Below, piece after piece: positions 45,501 through 56,203 of a stretch of DNA of 64,000 nt. The DNA is from Rehmannia glutinosa (lineage: Eukaryota > Streptophyta > Magnoliopsida > Lamiales > Orobanchaceae), in assembly GCA_016081115.2 (NCBI GenBank), contig CM071935.1, forward strand, positions 23,044,653 to 23,108,652, read 5' to 3'. The position numbers and the translations under genes are program-made. Every line of letters begins with the position of its first letter. Within the stretch, counting starts at the first letter, position 1. The notes under the pieces were generated by a model. That model worked only from the letters and a program-made list of their open reading frames with translations. It searched no databases and was not told the origin of the DNA.

Positions 45501-47168
45501 GCAGATGCTGGCCTTCTCACGTGCATCTACGTCCTCAGCTGCTCTAGCCCGTTCGTTTTCTTTCTGAATCTGCAGTATATTGATACAATTATCCTCATCA
45601 AGGGCTTGCAGCACTGTGTCAACCTCAAGAAACCTGAAGAGTTCTTCTTCTTCAGCAATGAACTTTGGTCTTTCAAACTGCACTCTGGATAGGCTCAGCT
45701 TCCATTCTCTCCACTCTCGCAGAGGATTTTGGACGTCTGGATACAATGGAAAGTGTATGATTACATCGTCTTCATCATTCTCTTGCTGGCCCTCATTTCC
45801 AGGGATTAAGGGTAGCAGACTTTGCTGCTCGACATCTTCAGTAGCCTCTGTTACAGGCGGAGACACAACCTTATCAATAGGTGATTCGGTTGTCTCAACC
45901 ATTTCTTGTTCCTCACTGCTCTGTCTCACTGGGTCTTGAGTTGCCTCTCGCGATCGGCCTCGCGAGACTTGGCCATTTCATCAATAACTTCCGGAGACTC
46001 TACTTCTTCAGTAGTCTCGGGTATCTTTTCCAGCTGAGTGGCAGACTCAACTGTCTTCTCAAGCTCGGAGAGCTTGGAAATTCTTCTTCTTCTTTTTGTT
46101 TTCACTAGAGGAACATCTGGTTCCACTTCATCCGGTTCGTTGAAGGTAAATACCTTCGCAGTTGTCTTAGAGGCACTTTGTCTTCCTTGTTTAATGGCGA
46201 TCCTCTTCTTCTTGATCTTTGGAGAAGGGATTAACGGTTCCTTCTCCATCTGCGGTTGCGGGGCGGGAGACACTACGTGGGGCGGGTGACTCATTGCAGG
46301 GCAGTGCAGATTTCTTTTTCTTTCTTTGTAGGGGCAGCAATCTTCTTAGGAGGGGAGGAGACAATCAGATCATCCGGTGGTGATTCCCCCTCACTCGTAT
46401 CAGCTCTCTTAGCGTAAGTTCTCTTCTGTGCGCCGGAGAGGTTTGACCGAAATATCTTCTTGTTTACATGGAACGCCTTTCCATGTCGAAGAGGAACTCC
46501 TTTTATTTCCATCATCCAGCCAATCACCAGGTTGTATCCCAGGTAACCTCCAAATGTACCATCCTCCTTGAAGGATTTATTTCCAATATTCTGGCAGAGT
46601 CTGCTGTATACAAACTCAGCCCAGTTTACTTTCTTTTCTTCAATGATCGCAGCCATTACGATCAGCTTAGCTTTGGACAGCTGGTCAAAGCTTCCTAATT
46701 TGATGTCTATGCATTTGGCAACAATGTCCAACAATTTGTGGTAGTCTTCTTTCAGCAGCTTCTTATTAGTTGTATAGACCACTTTCGCAGCACAGTCGGA
46801 CTTGGCTACCTCCTTCCAAGCAGCAACCAGGTCAACATCAGCTTCATAAGTCTCCGGCACTCCTTCCGCCGGCAACAAACAATGTTCTTCCAGATCCTTG
46901 GCAGTAATGGTGAACTCTTTTCCGTGAATAGAGGACTTGATGCCCTCATCGTGAACTTCAGCGTTCACGTAGAACTGTGCGACCTCTTCCACGTAGGTCA
47001 TTGGGAACTCCATCGTCAAAAATGGTTTTAATCCGATTTTTCCGCTTCTCAAAGAATCTTCTTCACGAGAGTGTTGTCGGATCCCTGTTTAAGCATGCCG
47101 TCAAAATCCACAGTAGACCCAGTGTGGATTTGCTTTCCTAGCTTGACGAAATCATGAGTAGGTGCCAT
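42567..47168 (-). CDS. Third ORF (aORF) of SIRE-like element 3, best copy, with frameshifts
   Basis: Extra ORF between RNase H and the 3' LTR, on the pol strand. ATG at 47168 opens MAPTHDFVKLGKQIHTGSTV; one frameshift lies near 47052. From 47052 to 46291: PMTYVEEVAQFYVNAEVHDE, then LDIVAKCIDIKLGSF and AAIIEEKKVNWAEFVYSRL, a layout resembling the 'putative plant transposon protein' domain of plant elements (by eye only). A Pro/Lys-rich segment (46294-45926), an acidic region with EWREWKLSLSRVQFERPKF (45929-44952), a decayed VET-rich part (44950-44430), a coiled coil (44016-43489) and a basic, Arg/Gly-containing C-terminus (43577-42567: RGRGRSSGGGRGFRPRPLP, then Lys/Glu-rich helix) follow. About 1,500 residues if intact. 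No signal peptide or membrane span seen, so an envelope role is not supported. Confidence 0.75.
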
Positions 47169-47722
47169 TTCTAGATGTTTTATCGAACGAAACTTAGAAA
47201 ATGAACTTGAGGATTTGTAGGGTTTTGAGAAAAAATTTCTTTCTTTTGCCTTTGAGAGAGATGAACAGTTTTTGTAAAGTGAGAGAAAATCGGATGAAAT
47301 GGTTTAAGTATGGGTCATGAAAGGACATGCGGGTGGTTTTTGAATTTTGATCAAGATCAACGGCATAGATTTTGCATGCCGATTAACCTTTAATCTCTCG
47401 TATTTAATGCGACAACATTTATATCCAATCATAAGTTTTGTGTGCAGCTTTTGACTGTACACGTCATAATTATGCCGACGTCATACAAAAAAAAAACATT
47501 CCCGCTTAGTAAAAACGACTGCGTTTTTGTCACTTTGCTCATAAATGACTCAGCTTATTCCTTAGCTGATTTAACTCTTCTTTCTTTGCACATAAATACT
47601 CAGCTGTCAGCTAACTCGATGTAGCTGATTCTCCGATATGGCTGATTCACTTAGCTGATTTAAGGGTTCAGCTCTTTTTCATCTTTTCGTGTTTCATCTC
47701 TTTTCTTTGAGTTTTCTGAGTA
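47169..47722 (-). promoter_or_regulatory. Spacer with candidate internal promoter, element 3
   Basis: 554 bp between RNase H and the third ORF. On the minus strand it has TGACGTGTAC (47466-47457), ATTGG (47429-47425) and TATAAAT (47423-47417), then about 250 bases to the ATG at 47168. A second ACGT core, ATGACGTCGG, is near 47484-47475. The order and spacing match elements 1 and 2. The leader has CT-rich stretches. Activity is inferred from conservation and motif order. Confidence 0.5.
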
Positions 47723-48147
47723 TCAACTCAGCTCAATTAACCCCAATTCATGTTTGAGTTCTTCAAATCTTGATTCACATAATGGTTTTGTGAATATGTC
47801 AGCTAATTGCTTATCAGTTGAGATATATTCCAAGGTGATGTCCTTCTTTTCAACATGATCTCTTATGAAGTGATATCTGACATCAATGTGCTTTGTTCTT
47901 GAATGCAACACAGGATTTTGAGTGATTGCAATTGCACTTGTGTTATCACACATAATTAGAATTTCCTTTTCTTCAATCTCATAGTCACTCATTTCTTTGT
48001 CTCATCCATAAGACTTGGGCAACAATTTGCCCAGACTATGTATTCTCGCTCACCGGAGGTGGCTATTGAATTTTGCTTCTTGCTAAACCAGAAAATTAGC
48101 CTATTTCCAAGCATTTGACATGTGCTCGAGGTACTTTTCTGTCAACT
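47723..48147 (-). CDS. pol: SIRE-like RNase H, element 3
   Basis: Open frame of 89 residues (47992-47723) with IMCDNTSAIAITQNPVLHSR, TKHIDVRYHFIRDHVEKKDI and the conserved end QLADIFTKPLCESRFEELKH, stopping after LIELS. The upstream part (48147-47993) continues RNase H with a frameshift near 48000-48040. RNase H would remove the RNA strand during reverse transcription. It is the C-terminal domain of Pol. Confidence 0.85.
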
Positions 48148-48616
48148 CTACATCCAAAGATAGTCGTCCCAGTCCGAATATCCAATTAGCTTGAATCCAC
48201 CTTCCTTAGGATACCAAAAGCCAACTTCTTGGCTTCCTTTCAAATATCTCAAGATTCTCTTGGCGGCAGTCATGTGGCTTTCTTTTGGAGCAAATTGAAA
48301 TCTTGCGCATACACCTACAACAAAGGTGATGTTTGGCCTGCTTGCTGTGAGATAGAGCAATGATCCAATAAGTGCTCCGTATCTTGTTTGATCTATAGGC
48401 TTGCCATCTACATCTATATCCATTTTGACTGATGTATTCATTGGTATTTTCACAGAAGACTTCTCTTCCATACCAAATTTCTTCATTAAATCTCTGGTGT
48501 ATTTTGTCTGAGTTATGAAGGTTCCATCCTTCAGCTGTTTCACTTGGAGTCCAAGGAAGAATGTCAGCTCTCCCATCATGCTCATTTCGAATTTGCTTTG
48601 CATGAGATTTGAGAAT
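48148..48616 (-). pseudogene. pol: SIRE-like RT C-terminal part, element 3
   Basis: Open stretch reading KFEMSMMGELTFFLGLQVKQ, TKYTRDLMKKFGMEEKSS, GSLLYLTASRPNITFVVGVC and KRILRYLKGSQEVG, the RT connection region. It stops in SDWDDYLWM near 48148 after a frameshift. Element 2 entered at 48617, so upstream codons in the apparent ORF belong to an LTR. Continues from 62749 across element 2. Confidence 0.87.
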
Positions 48617-50157
48617 TGTTGGGAAATTATTTTGTAGATTTTGATGAATTCCATGTAAAACTTAGAATAGGAAGTTGGCACCCCATTTTTGTTGTAAATT
48701 GCATTGTAATAGATAGGGCTGGTTGAGCTGAGTTAAGTCGGCTATGCCTGAACATGCAAGAAGACAACTGGAGACTAGAAGGAAGAATTTGCTGTGAGGC
48801 AGCTGAGTATAGCAAAGAAGAGAAGATAGGAACTCGATGAAGGTGCGGTGAGATGCGGTGAGTGAAGTATCAGTCAAGTCAACTCAAGATAGCCAAGTCT
48901 CAAGTTGAAGTGACAGAAGAGTCATCCAATGATTGAAAGCTGACTCGAAGTCACCTGGGGAAGGCAAGGAAATGCAATCAAGAGAATTACTTAAACAAGT
49001 AATACTTCCACACTACCTTTCTTAAAGTGCACAGTCCCAGAAGCGTGCAAAAGGAATAAACCAATGGGAAACACTGCACCTATGTCAGATCTCTGAAAAG
49101 CTGAAGGATCATTTATACGAGGAAATGTCAATTCCAAGAACTGCAACAAGACAAGCTAACGTCCACAAGTGACTTTCAAAAATAAGCATATCTCTTCAAC
49201 GGGCAGATTTTTGAAAGACCACTATAAAAGGCTGAGGAGTTTATTTGAGAAAAGGTTACCTTGACCATAAGAGAATTGAATACAAGCAAGAAAGAAATAT
49301 TTGTAACCTGAAATATTCTCAAGTTATTAAATGCTCAATCCCCAAGCCTACATTACGAAGGAAATCAATCCTACACTCACCTGTGAAGGAAAGACGACTT
49401 CAATCAGTTGAAGAGAAAATATTTGAAGAATCAAGGGGTCTACATTCCACGAAGGATTGTAGGAAGGTTCAAGGTCGAACCAGGCTTAAGTTATTTGGAG
49501 GGCTTCGTGATCAAATCCAAGGAACTTGAGCAAGTGGGTTGTAGTAGCAAGGCAGCTGCCCTTTGAAGAAGCTGAGTCGTATGAGAAGCCAGCTATGTGA
49601 CCAAGGCATCTCCAGACTGAGTCCCAAAGGATCAAGTCAGCTGTGTGATCAAGACTTGTATCTGGACTGATTAACCACTCTGTATATTGATCAATACTTA
49701 GTGGATTCCTCCAGGAGTTAGAGAAGAGAGAAGTAGAAGAATTACCCCATCTTCGAACCTCTATAAAAACTTATTGTGTCATTTACATTTCAGCACTTTA
49801 ATTTCTGCGTATGACATTTATATCTGCTGATAAATTTGCTATCCAATTGATAATCAACAAAGTGCTAAAACCAAGTATTGAAACAAACTTAAACCAAAAT
49901 CAAGGGTGTTAAGTCTTCCGCTGAAAACATATCATAGTCAAGTTAAGTCTTTAGTCAAAACAGCTGAGTTATTCTATCAACAGCTCAGTCGAGTCTGTTG
50001 AGTGATTAACTCCGCTGATTAACTAACTTAGCCGTCCATCAAGGACTTAGCTGTGTAGTATTAACTCTGAATATTTAAAAGGACTAAATTTGAAAAGTTG
50101 GTAAGGTTTATTCAACCCCCCTTCTAAACCTTACACTCACACCCCTTGGGACCTACA
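48617..50157 (+). repeat. 5' LTR of SIRE-like element 2
   Basis: TGTTGGGAAATT to GGGACCTACA, 1,541 bp. CTATAAAAGG near 49222 is the likely LTR promoter. The 94-residue ORF at 49245-49529 recurs in the 3' LTR but has no domain; treated as chance. Confidence 0.92.
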
Positions 50158-50159
50158 AA

Positions 50160-50171
50160 TGGTATCAGAGC
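50160..50171 (+). other. PBS of SIRE-like element 2
   Basis: TGGTATCAGAGC, the exact initiator-Met tRNA primer binding site, two bases after the 5' LTR. Confidence 0.95.
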
Positions 50172-50283
50172 GGTTGGTTCATTGAGCCTTCCGCACTGGT
50201 TACTGGACTAGATCTCCAAATCTTTCAAAGATTGTTTCAGTACTTGATCTTTCAAAACTCTTTTAATCAGCAAATTTATTATC

Positions 50284-52620
50284 ATGGAAGCAAATTTGAC
50301 ACGCATCCCTATGTTCACTATTGAGGAATTTGATGATTGGAAAATTCATATGCAGGCTCATCTATCAGCATTACACGATGAAATGTGGATAGTGATAGAA
50401 GATGGGCCACTGCAAATTTTAAAAGTGAACATAGTTTGTAAGGAGAGAGCTGCATTTGAAGGTGAAGAGGATGTTGCTCTAGACCACTATGGTTGAAAAC
50501 CGAGAGCCGAATGGACAAATGATGACAGGAAAAGATATAACTTGGACAATGTGGCCAAGGACATTCTTTACAAAACTTTGGACAAAGCATGTTCAATAAA
50601 GTCAAATCATGCAAAACGGCTAAAGATATCTGGGACAAGCTAACCTTGATTTGTGAAGGCTGAGAGCAAATCAAGGAAAATAAACTATCTGTTGCTGTCC
50701 AAAAATTTGAGAATTTTAAAATGCTTGCAGGGGAGACCTTGGATCAGCTGGATGCTCGGTTTACAGAAATTACCAATGAGCTATCTGCACTTGGAAAAGA
50801 ATATACACAGAAGAAAATGTGTATGAAGATTCTAAGAAGTCTCCCAGCTGAATGGGAAATGAAGGTCATGGCACTGAGGCATTCCATGGACCTATCCAAG
50901 ACATCCAACCATGAGCTATTCTCAGATCTCAAGGCCTACGAATTTGAGCTAAGGAGAAAAGACCAAGAGGAGACAACTGTGCCCAAAACAGCTGCTCTAA
51001 TTGTTAAGGAAGGCAAGAGAGCTGAGGTCAAAGAAGTCATAGACCAAGAGGAAATAGCCCTGATGGTTAAAAGGTTTAACAAGTTCTTCAATAAGAACTA
51101 CAAGAGAGGCAAGGGTGAATCCTCCAGAAGACACTCAGCTCCCTCCAAGTCAAGGGAAGACAGACCAACCAAGAGAGCAGAGCATCAAAAAGTTGAATAT
51201 CAAAGGGCTGACAATCCAAGAATGGAAAGAGCTGATCAAAAGGTTGAAAATCTATGCTGGAACTGCAGACAACCAAGTCACTATGCCATTGATTGCCCAT
51301 ATCATGTAGTCAACAAATACATGAATGAAGAGGAAAGAAAGGTCTTCAGAGAAAGAAGACAAGAAAAGAAAAAGGCAATGTTGGTCAGGAGATCGGGCCG
51401 AGACAAAGCCAAGTCAAAAGACACGGTGATTCGAGAGATAGTGAAGCTGACTACTCAAGTGACTCTGAAGAAGAAGCATTGATCTGTTTAATGGCCAAGG
51501 AACAAGACCAACCTGGCCAAGAAGATGAGGTACACTCTAACTCATCACACTCAGATTCTAGTGATAGTGACTGTGACACACACACTTCATTACCCACTGA
51601 TCTTTATGATTCATTAGGCAAACTGATGAAAGACTTTGAACACATTAAATCCTCACACACACTACTAAATGAGGAAAACAGCCTACTCAAGAGCCAAAAC
51701 TCTCAGCTGACTAAGGAGCTGAGTACTCCAAGTCAAATAGCTGATGAGAATAGAAGCCTAAAGGCTGAAAATGCTAAGTTAATAGCAGAAATAACTGCTA
51801 TAGAAAAGAGGGAGAATGACCTCAAAAATGTGATTGCCTCATTCACTAAGGCATCTAAATCCTTGGATGACCTTATTATGAGTCAAAGAGAATGTGGAGA
51901 CAAGACAGGCTTAGGATTTAATTCCTCTGTGCTATGTCAAGCTCCAAAAGTAATTTTGGAAAAAAGATCTTCAAGTAATGAAGTATCTCAAAAATCCAAA
52001 ACTCCAAATGGTGCACACACATTTATTCCATAGCACAATCACAAGCAAATTGGCCTTGGTTATAAAGGAAAAGGAAAGCTGCCAGTTGAGTGTGCTGAAA
52101 GGACAGCTGAGAAGAAATCCAGCCGACTTCCTCAGCAAACTCTAAATAGGAAATACTCTGTAAAGAAGAAACAGAGCTACCAAAAGTCCCAGAAATTCTA
52201 TAAAAGAAATATATATGATGGGAATGGTAGAAACTACCCAAGCCAAGCTGATTGGAATAATGTGAACTATCATCAAAGATCTGTGGAATATAAACCTAAA
52301 TGGCAAAGGCCTAAAACTCAACAAAGGCCATTCCAAAGGCATAAGAGCTATCATCAGCACACTTATGCACCTAGGCACTACACTCAAAGATATCACAACT
52401 ACCCAAATACTGCAATTGCTAAAACACATTCACAGGCATACAGACAAAAGAGACAGCTGTATGAACCTAGAACCCCCAAGCAATTTGCTAAAGTTAATTA
52501 TGATTATGGAACTGATAGATGGCAACCTCTTAGAGTCAAATCATTTGGCTATAGGCTGGTTGGATAATCTTATAATACTAACCCCTCAGGACCCAGGCAC
52601 GCATGGGTACCTAAAATCTA
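50284..52620 (+). pseudogene. gag: SIRE-like gag, element 2
   Basis: ATG at 50284 gives MEANLTRIPMFTIEEFDDWK and a UBN2-type Gag. The frame breaks at 50494, passes through DDRKRYNLDNVAKDILYKTL, and a 253-residue frame runs from 50721 to 51482 with GETLDQLDARFTEITNELSA and an intact CCHC zinc knuckle, CWNCRQPSHYAIDC (about 51254-51295). A second frame (51479-52033) is a coiled coil (ENRSLKAENAKLIAEITAIE) ended by TAG at 52031, where element 1 has an AAG codon. The basic tail ends KQFAKVNYDYGTDRWQPLRV near 52540. A few repairs would restore one frame, but as read it is broken. Confidence 0.87.
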
Positions 52621-52630
52621 ATTTCCTTGA

Positions 52631-53964
52631 TTGCAGGTTCAAGGAACAGCTCAGTGCCGAGGAACCTGGAACATGGATAGTGGTTGTTCCAGACATATGA
52701 CAGGAAACAAGAAAAATCTGTCAAAATTCAAGAAAGTCAGAGGTGCAAAAGTCATATTTGGAGGAAATGAAGCTCCAGGAGAAATAAGGGGCACTGGATC
52801 CATCAAGATAAATGGATTAGAAATCACAGATGTTGCATATGTTGAAGCATCAGCCAACTTTGTGACAACGGTTATAATGTTGGATTCAACATGGGTATAT
52901 GCCAAATCAATGACACTGAATCCAATGAAGTCGTGCTGCAAGGATGCAGACAAAAGAACATGTATGTGGTAGATTGGTCAATCGCAACACCAAGCACTTG
53001 TCTGCTAGCAAAAGAGCACGGTAGAATCTAGTTGGCCGTGGCATAAGAAGCCGAGTCACCGAATTTCAAAACAATTAACAAACTTGCAAGGAGCAATCTT
53101 GTAGAAGGACTTCCAGACTCAGTGTACAAGAAGGAAAGTGCATGTGATGCATGCCAGATGGGAAAGCAAATCAAATCATCATTCAAAGAAAAGACGAGTC
53201 CATATTCAACTAGAATATTGCACCTGCTACATATGGATCTATTTGGTCCAGTTGAACCAGCTAGCATAAGTGGGAAGAAATACACCTTGGTGGTAGTAGA
53301 TGACTACTCAAGATATACATGGACAATATTCATGTGTAAGAAGAAAGAAACTCTGCAGAAACTACCACAGCTGATGAAAAGAATCCAAAGTGAGAAGAGT
53401 CAAACCATTATCAAAATAAGATCGTGAGGAACCGAGTTTGTCAATGGTATAATCACTCAGTACTGTATTGAAAATGGTATTGGTCATGAATTATCTGCAG
53501 CAAGGACTCCACAACAAAATGGAGTTGCAGAAAGAAGGAACAAAACTCTTAAGGCTGAAGCAATAAACACAACATGCTATACTCAAAATAGATGCATGAT
53601 AAACAGACAGCTGACAAAGACTCCCTATGAGATTTGGACAGGGAGAAAGCCAAATGTTATATATTTTAAAATATTTGGATGCAAATGCTTCATCCATAAC
53701 AATGGCAAAGATAATTTAAAGGCTTTCGATGCTAAAGCTGATGAAGGTATCTTCTTGGGATACTCAGCTGAAAGCAAAGCCTACAGAGTACTCAACAAGA
53801 GGACTATGGTTACAGAAGAATCCATCCATGTGGTGTTCGATGAGCCCAATGTAAATAGAGAAGACATTGAAGAGTCGGTGATAAGTGAATCAACCAACCA
53901 TGCGAAGAGTCCCTATGTTGAAGTCGAAGTTTGGAATTATAAACCCAGGAAGAAGATGAGATAG
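52631..53964 (+). pseudogene. pol: SIRE-like protease and integrase, element 2
   Basis: Protease motif WNMDSGCSRHMTGNKK has catalytic Asp at 52676-52678. The integrase zinc region is CDACQMGKQIKSSF; MDLFGPVEPASISGKKYTL has the first Asp at 53236-53238. The second catalytic Asp (SDRGTEF in relatives) is lost, since the codons read S-stop-GTEF near 53424-53430. The Glu is in NGVAERRN (53530-53532). Directly after, RRNKTLK joins AEAINTTCY, so about 16 residues present in relatives are missing in frame. The C-terminal part (PYEIWTGRKPNVIYFKIFGC, DEGIFLGYSAESKAYRVLNK) is open to 53964. Confidence 0.85.
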
Positions 53965-55320
53965 TTGAGTCTCAAAAGCAAGTGGAAAATTTGCAGCTAA
54001 GTGATGATGAGAGAGCTGATCAAAATAACACAAGCGCAAGACGATGAATCCGGCTAACTTACTCCAACCTCGATGTAAGATGGTGAGAGACCATCCTTGA
54101 GAACTAGTCATTGGAGATGTAAGAGAAGGTGTCAAAACTAGATCCGAACTCAACAAGAAGCAATGTTCACATGCTTCATCTCACAAATAGAACCAAAAGA
54201 TGTGTCTCAAGCATTGGATGACACATTGGATTCAGCTATGCAAGAAGAGTGAATCGGTTTGAAAGAAATAAAGTGTGGGAATTGGTTCAAAGACCTACCC
54301 ATCAAAATGTTATTGGCACTAAATGGGTGTTCAGAAACAAGATGAATGAGGAAGGTTCCGTGGTAAGAAACAAAGCAAGGTTGGTAGCCAAAGGATATTG
54401 CCAAGAAGAAGGGATAGATTTTGATGAAACATTTGCTCCTGTGGCAAGATTGGAAGCCATAAGGATGTTTCTTGCCTATGTAGCTCACAAGAACTTTATT
54501 GTATATCAAATGGATGTAAAGAGTGCATTTCTTAATGGTTTATTGGAAGAAGAAGTGTATGTTGAACAACCTCCAAGATTTGAGCAGAAGACTCTTGGAG
54601 ATAAAGTATACAAACTCAAGAAAGCTCTATATGGATTGAAACAGCACCCGTGAGCATGGTATGATACATTGTCACAATTCTTGATCGAGAACGGATTCAC
54701 AAAAGGCAAAGTGGATAGAACACTCTTAATTCAAGATAGGAAGAGTATCTTTGCTTGTTCAAATATATGTGGATGACATCATCTTTGGATCCACAAACAA
54801 AGAGTCTGTGTGATAAATTTTCAAATCTCATGCAAAGCAAATTGAAATGAGCATGATGGGAGAGTCGACATTCTTCCTTGGACTTCAAGTGAAACAGTGA
54901 AGGATGGAACCTTCATAAGTCGGACAAAATACACCGAGAGATTTAATGAAGAAATTCGGTATGGAAGAGAAGTCTTCTCAGTAAAAATACCAATGAATAC
55001 AAATCAAAATGGACATGGATGCGGATGGCAAGCCTCAGTAGATCAAACAAGATACTGAGCACTTATTGGATCATTGCTCTATCTCACAAAGAAGCGTGCC
55101 GGACATCACCTTTGTTGTAGGTGTATGTGCAAGATTTCAATCTGCTCCAAAAGAAAGCCACATGACTACAAATAAGAGAATTTTGAGATATTTGAAAGGA
55201 AGCCAAGAAGTTGGCTTATGGTATCCAAAGGAAGGTGGATTCAAGCTAATTGGTTATTCGGACTCGACTATCTTGGATGTAGGGTTGATGGAAGAGCACC
55301 TCGTGCACATGTCAAATGCT
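53965..55320 (+). pseudogene. pol: SIRE-like RT, element 2
   Basis: Linker 53965-54248 is frameshifted. RT is open from 54249 to 54653: RFERNKVWELVQRPTHQNVI, VAKGYCQEEGIDFDETFAPV and FIVYQMDVKSAFLNGLLEEE, ending at a stop in LKQHP-stop-AWYDT where relatives have LKQAPRAWYDT. The YVDD catalytic box is at 54766-54777 in another frame. The connection region (VGVCARFQSAPKESHMT, about 55115-55165) resumes near 55066. Several frameshifts. Confidence 0.85.
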
Positions 55321-55711
55321 TGAAATAGGCTAATTTCTGGTTTAGCAAGAAGCAAAATTCAATAGCCACCTCCACAGTTGAAGCAGAATACATAGTTGCG
55401 GGCAGTTGTTGTGCCCAAGTCTTATGGATAAAACAGCAGCTGAGAGACTATGAGATTGAGGAAAAAGAAATTCCAATTATGTGTGATAACACAAGTGCAA
55501 TTGCAATCACTCAAAATTCCGTGTTGCATTCAAGAACAAAGCACATTGATGTCAGATATCACTTCATAAGAGATCATGTTGAAAAGAAGGACATCACCTT
55601 GAATATATTTCAACCGATAAACAGGTTGCTATCGACATTTTCACAAAACCATTATGTGAGTCAAGATTTGAAGAACTCAAGCATGAATTAGGGTTAATTG
55701 AGCTGAGTTGA
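55321..55711 (+). pseudogene. pol: SIRE-like RNase H, element 2
   Basis: Contains QNSIATSTVEAEYIV (about 55355-55395), IMCDNTSAIAITQNSVLHSR (55476-55535) and HIDVRYHFIRDHVEKKDIT. A frameshift near 55600 disrupts ISTDKQLADIFTKPL. The end LGLIELS with TGA at 55709-55711 matches element 3, while element 1 lacks the CTG codon here. Confidence 0.83.
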
Positions 55712-56203
55712 CACTCAGAAGACTCAAAGAAAAGAGATGAAACATGAAAAGAGGAAAAAGAGCTGAATTCGTAATTCAGCTAAGTGAATCAATCGTATCG
55801 GAAAGTCATTTGACTGGAGTTAGGTGGTGACTAAGTCACAAGGAGAATAGAGAGAAGAAGGATTGAATAAGCTAAGGAGTAAGCTGAGTCATTTATGAGC
55901 AAAGTGACAAAAACGCGGTCGTTTTTACTAAGCGGGAATGTTTTTAAGAATGACGTCAGCATAATTATGACGTGTACAATCAAAAGCTGCACACCAAGCT
56001 TATGATTGGATATAAATGCTGCCGCATTAAATGCGAGAACTTAAATACTAATCGGCGTGCAAGATCTAAGCCGTTGATCTTGATCAAATTTCAAAAAACC
56101 ACCCGCACGTCCTTTCATAAACCATACTTAAACAGAATTTTCTCTCAAACCCTATAAATCCTCAACTCAGTTTTTAAAGGTTCATTTGGTAAAACATCTC
56201 GAA
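55712..56203 (+). promoter_or_regulatory. Spacer with candidate internal promoter, element 2
   Basis: 492 bp. TGACGTCA (55951-55958, perfect palindrome), TGACGTGTAC (55968-55977), ATTGG (56005-56009) and TATAAAT (56011-56017) precede an ATG at 56204. The leader is shorter than in elements 1 and 3 (about 190 bases from TATA to ATG). Same motif order in all three elements. Confidence 0.5.

Noticed and set aside
42567..47168. Calling the third ORF an envelope gene
   Set aside because: I see no signal peptide, hydrophobic span or fusion-peptide-like stretch. Position alone is not enough.
49245..49529. 94-residue ORF present in both LTRs of element 2
   Set aside because: Position within the LTR leader, lack of a domain, and its break in the LTRs of element 1 make a protein unlikely; identity reflects LTR duplication.
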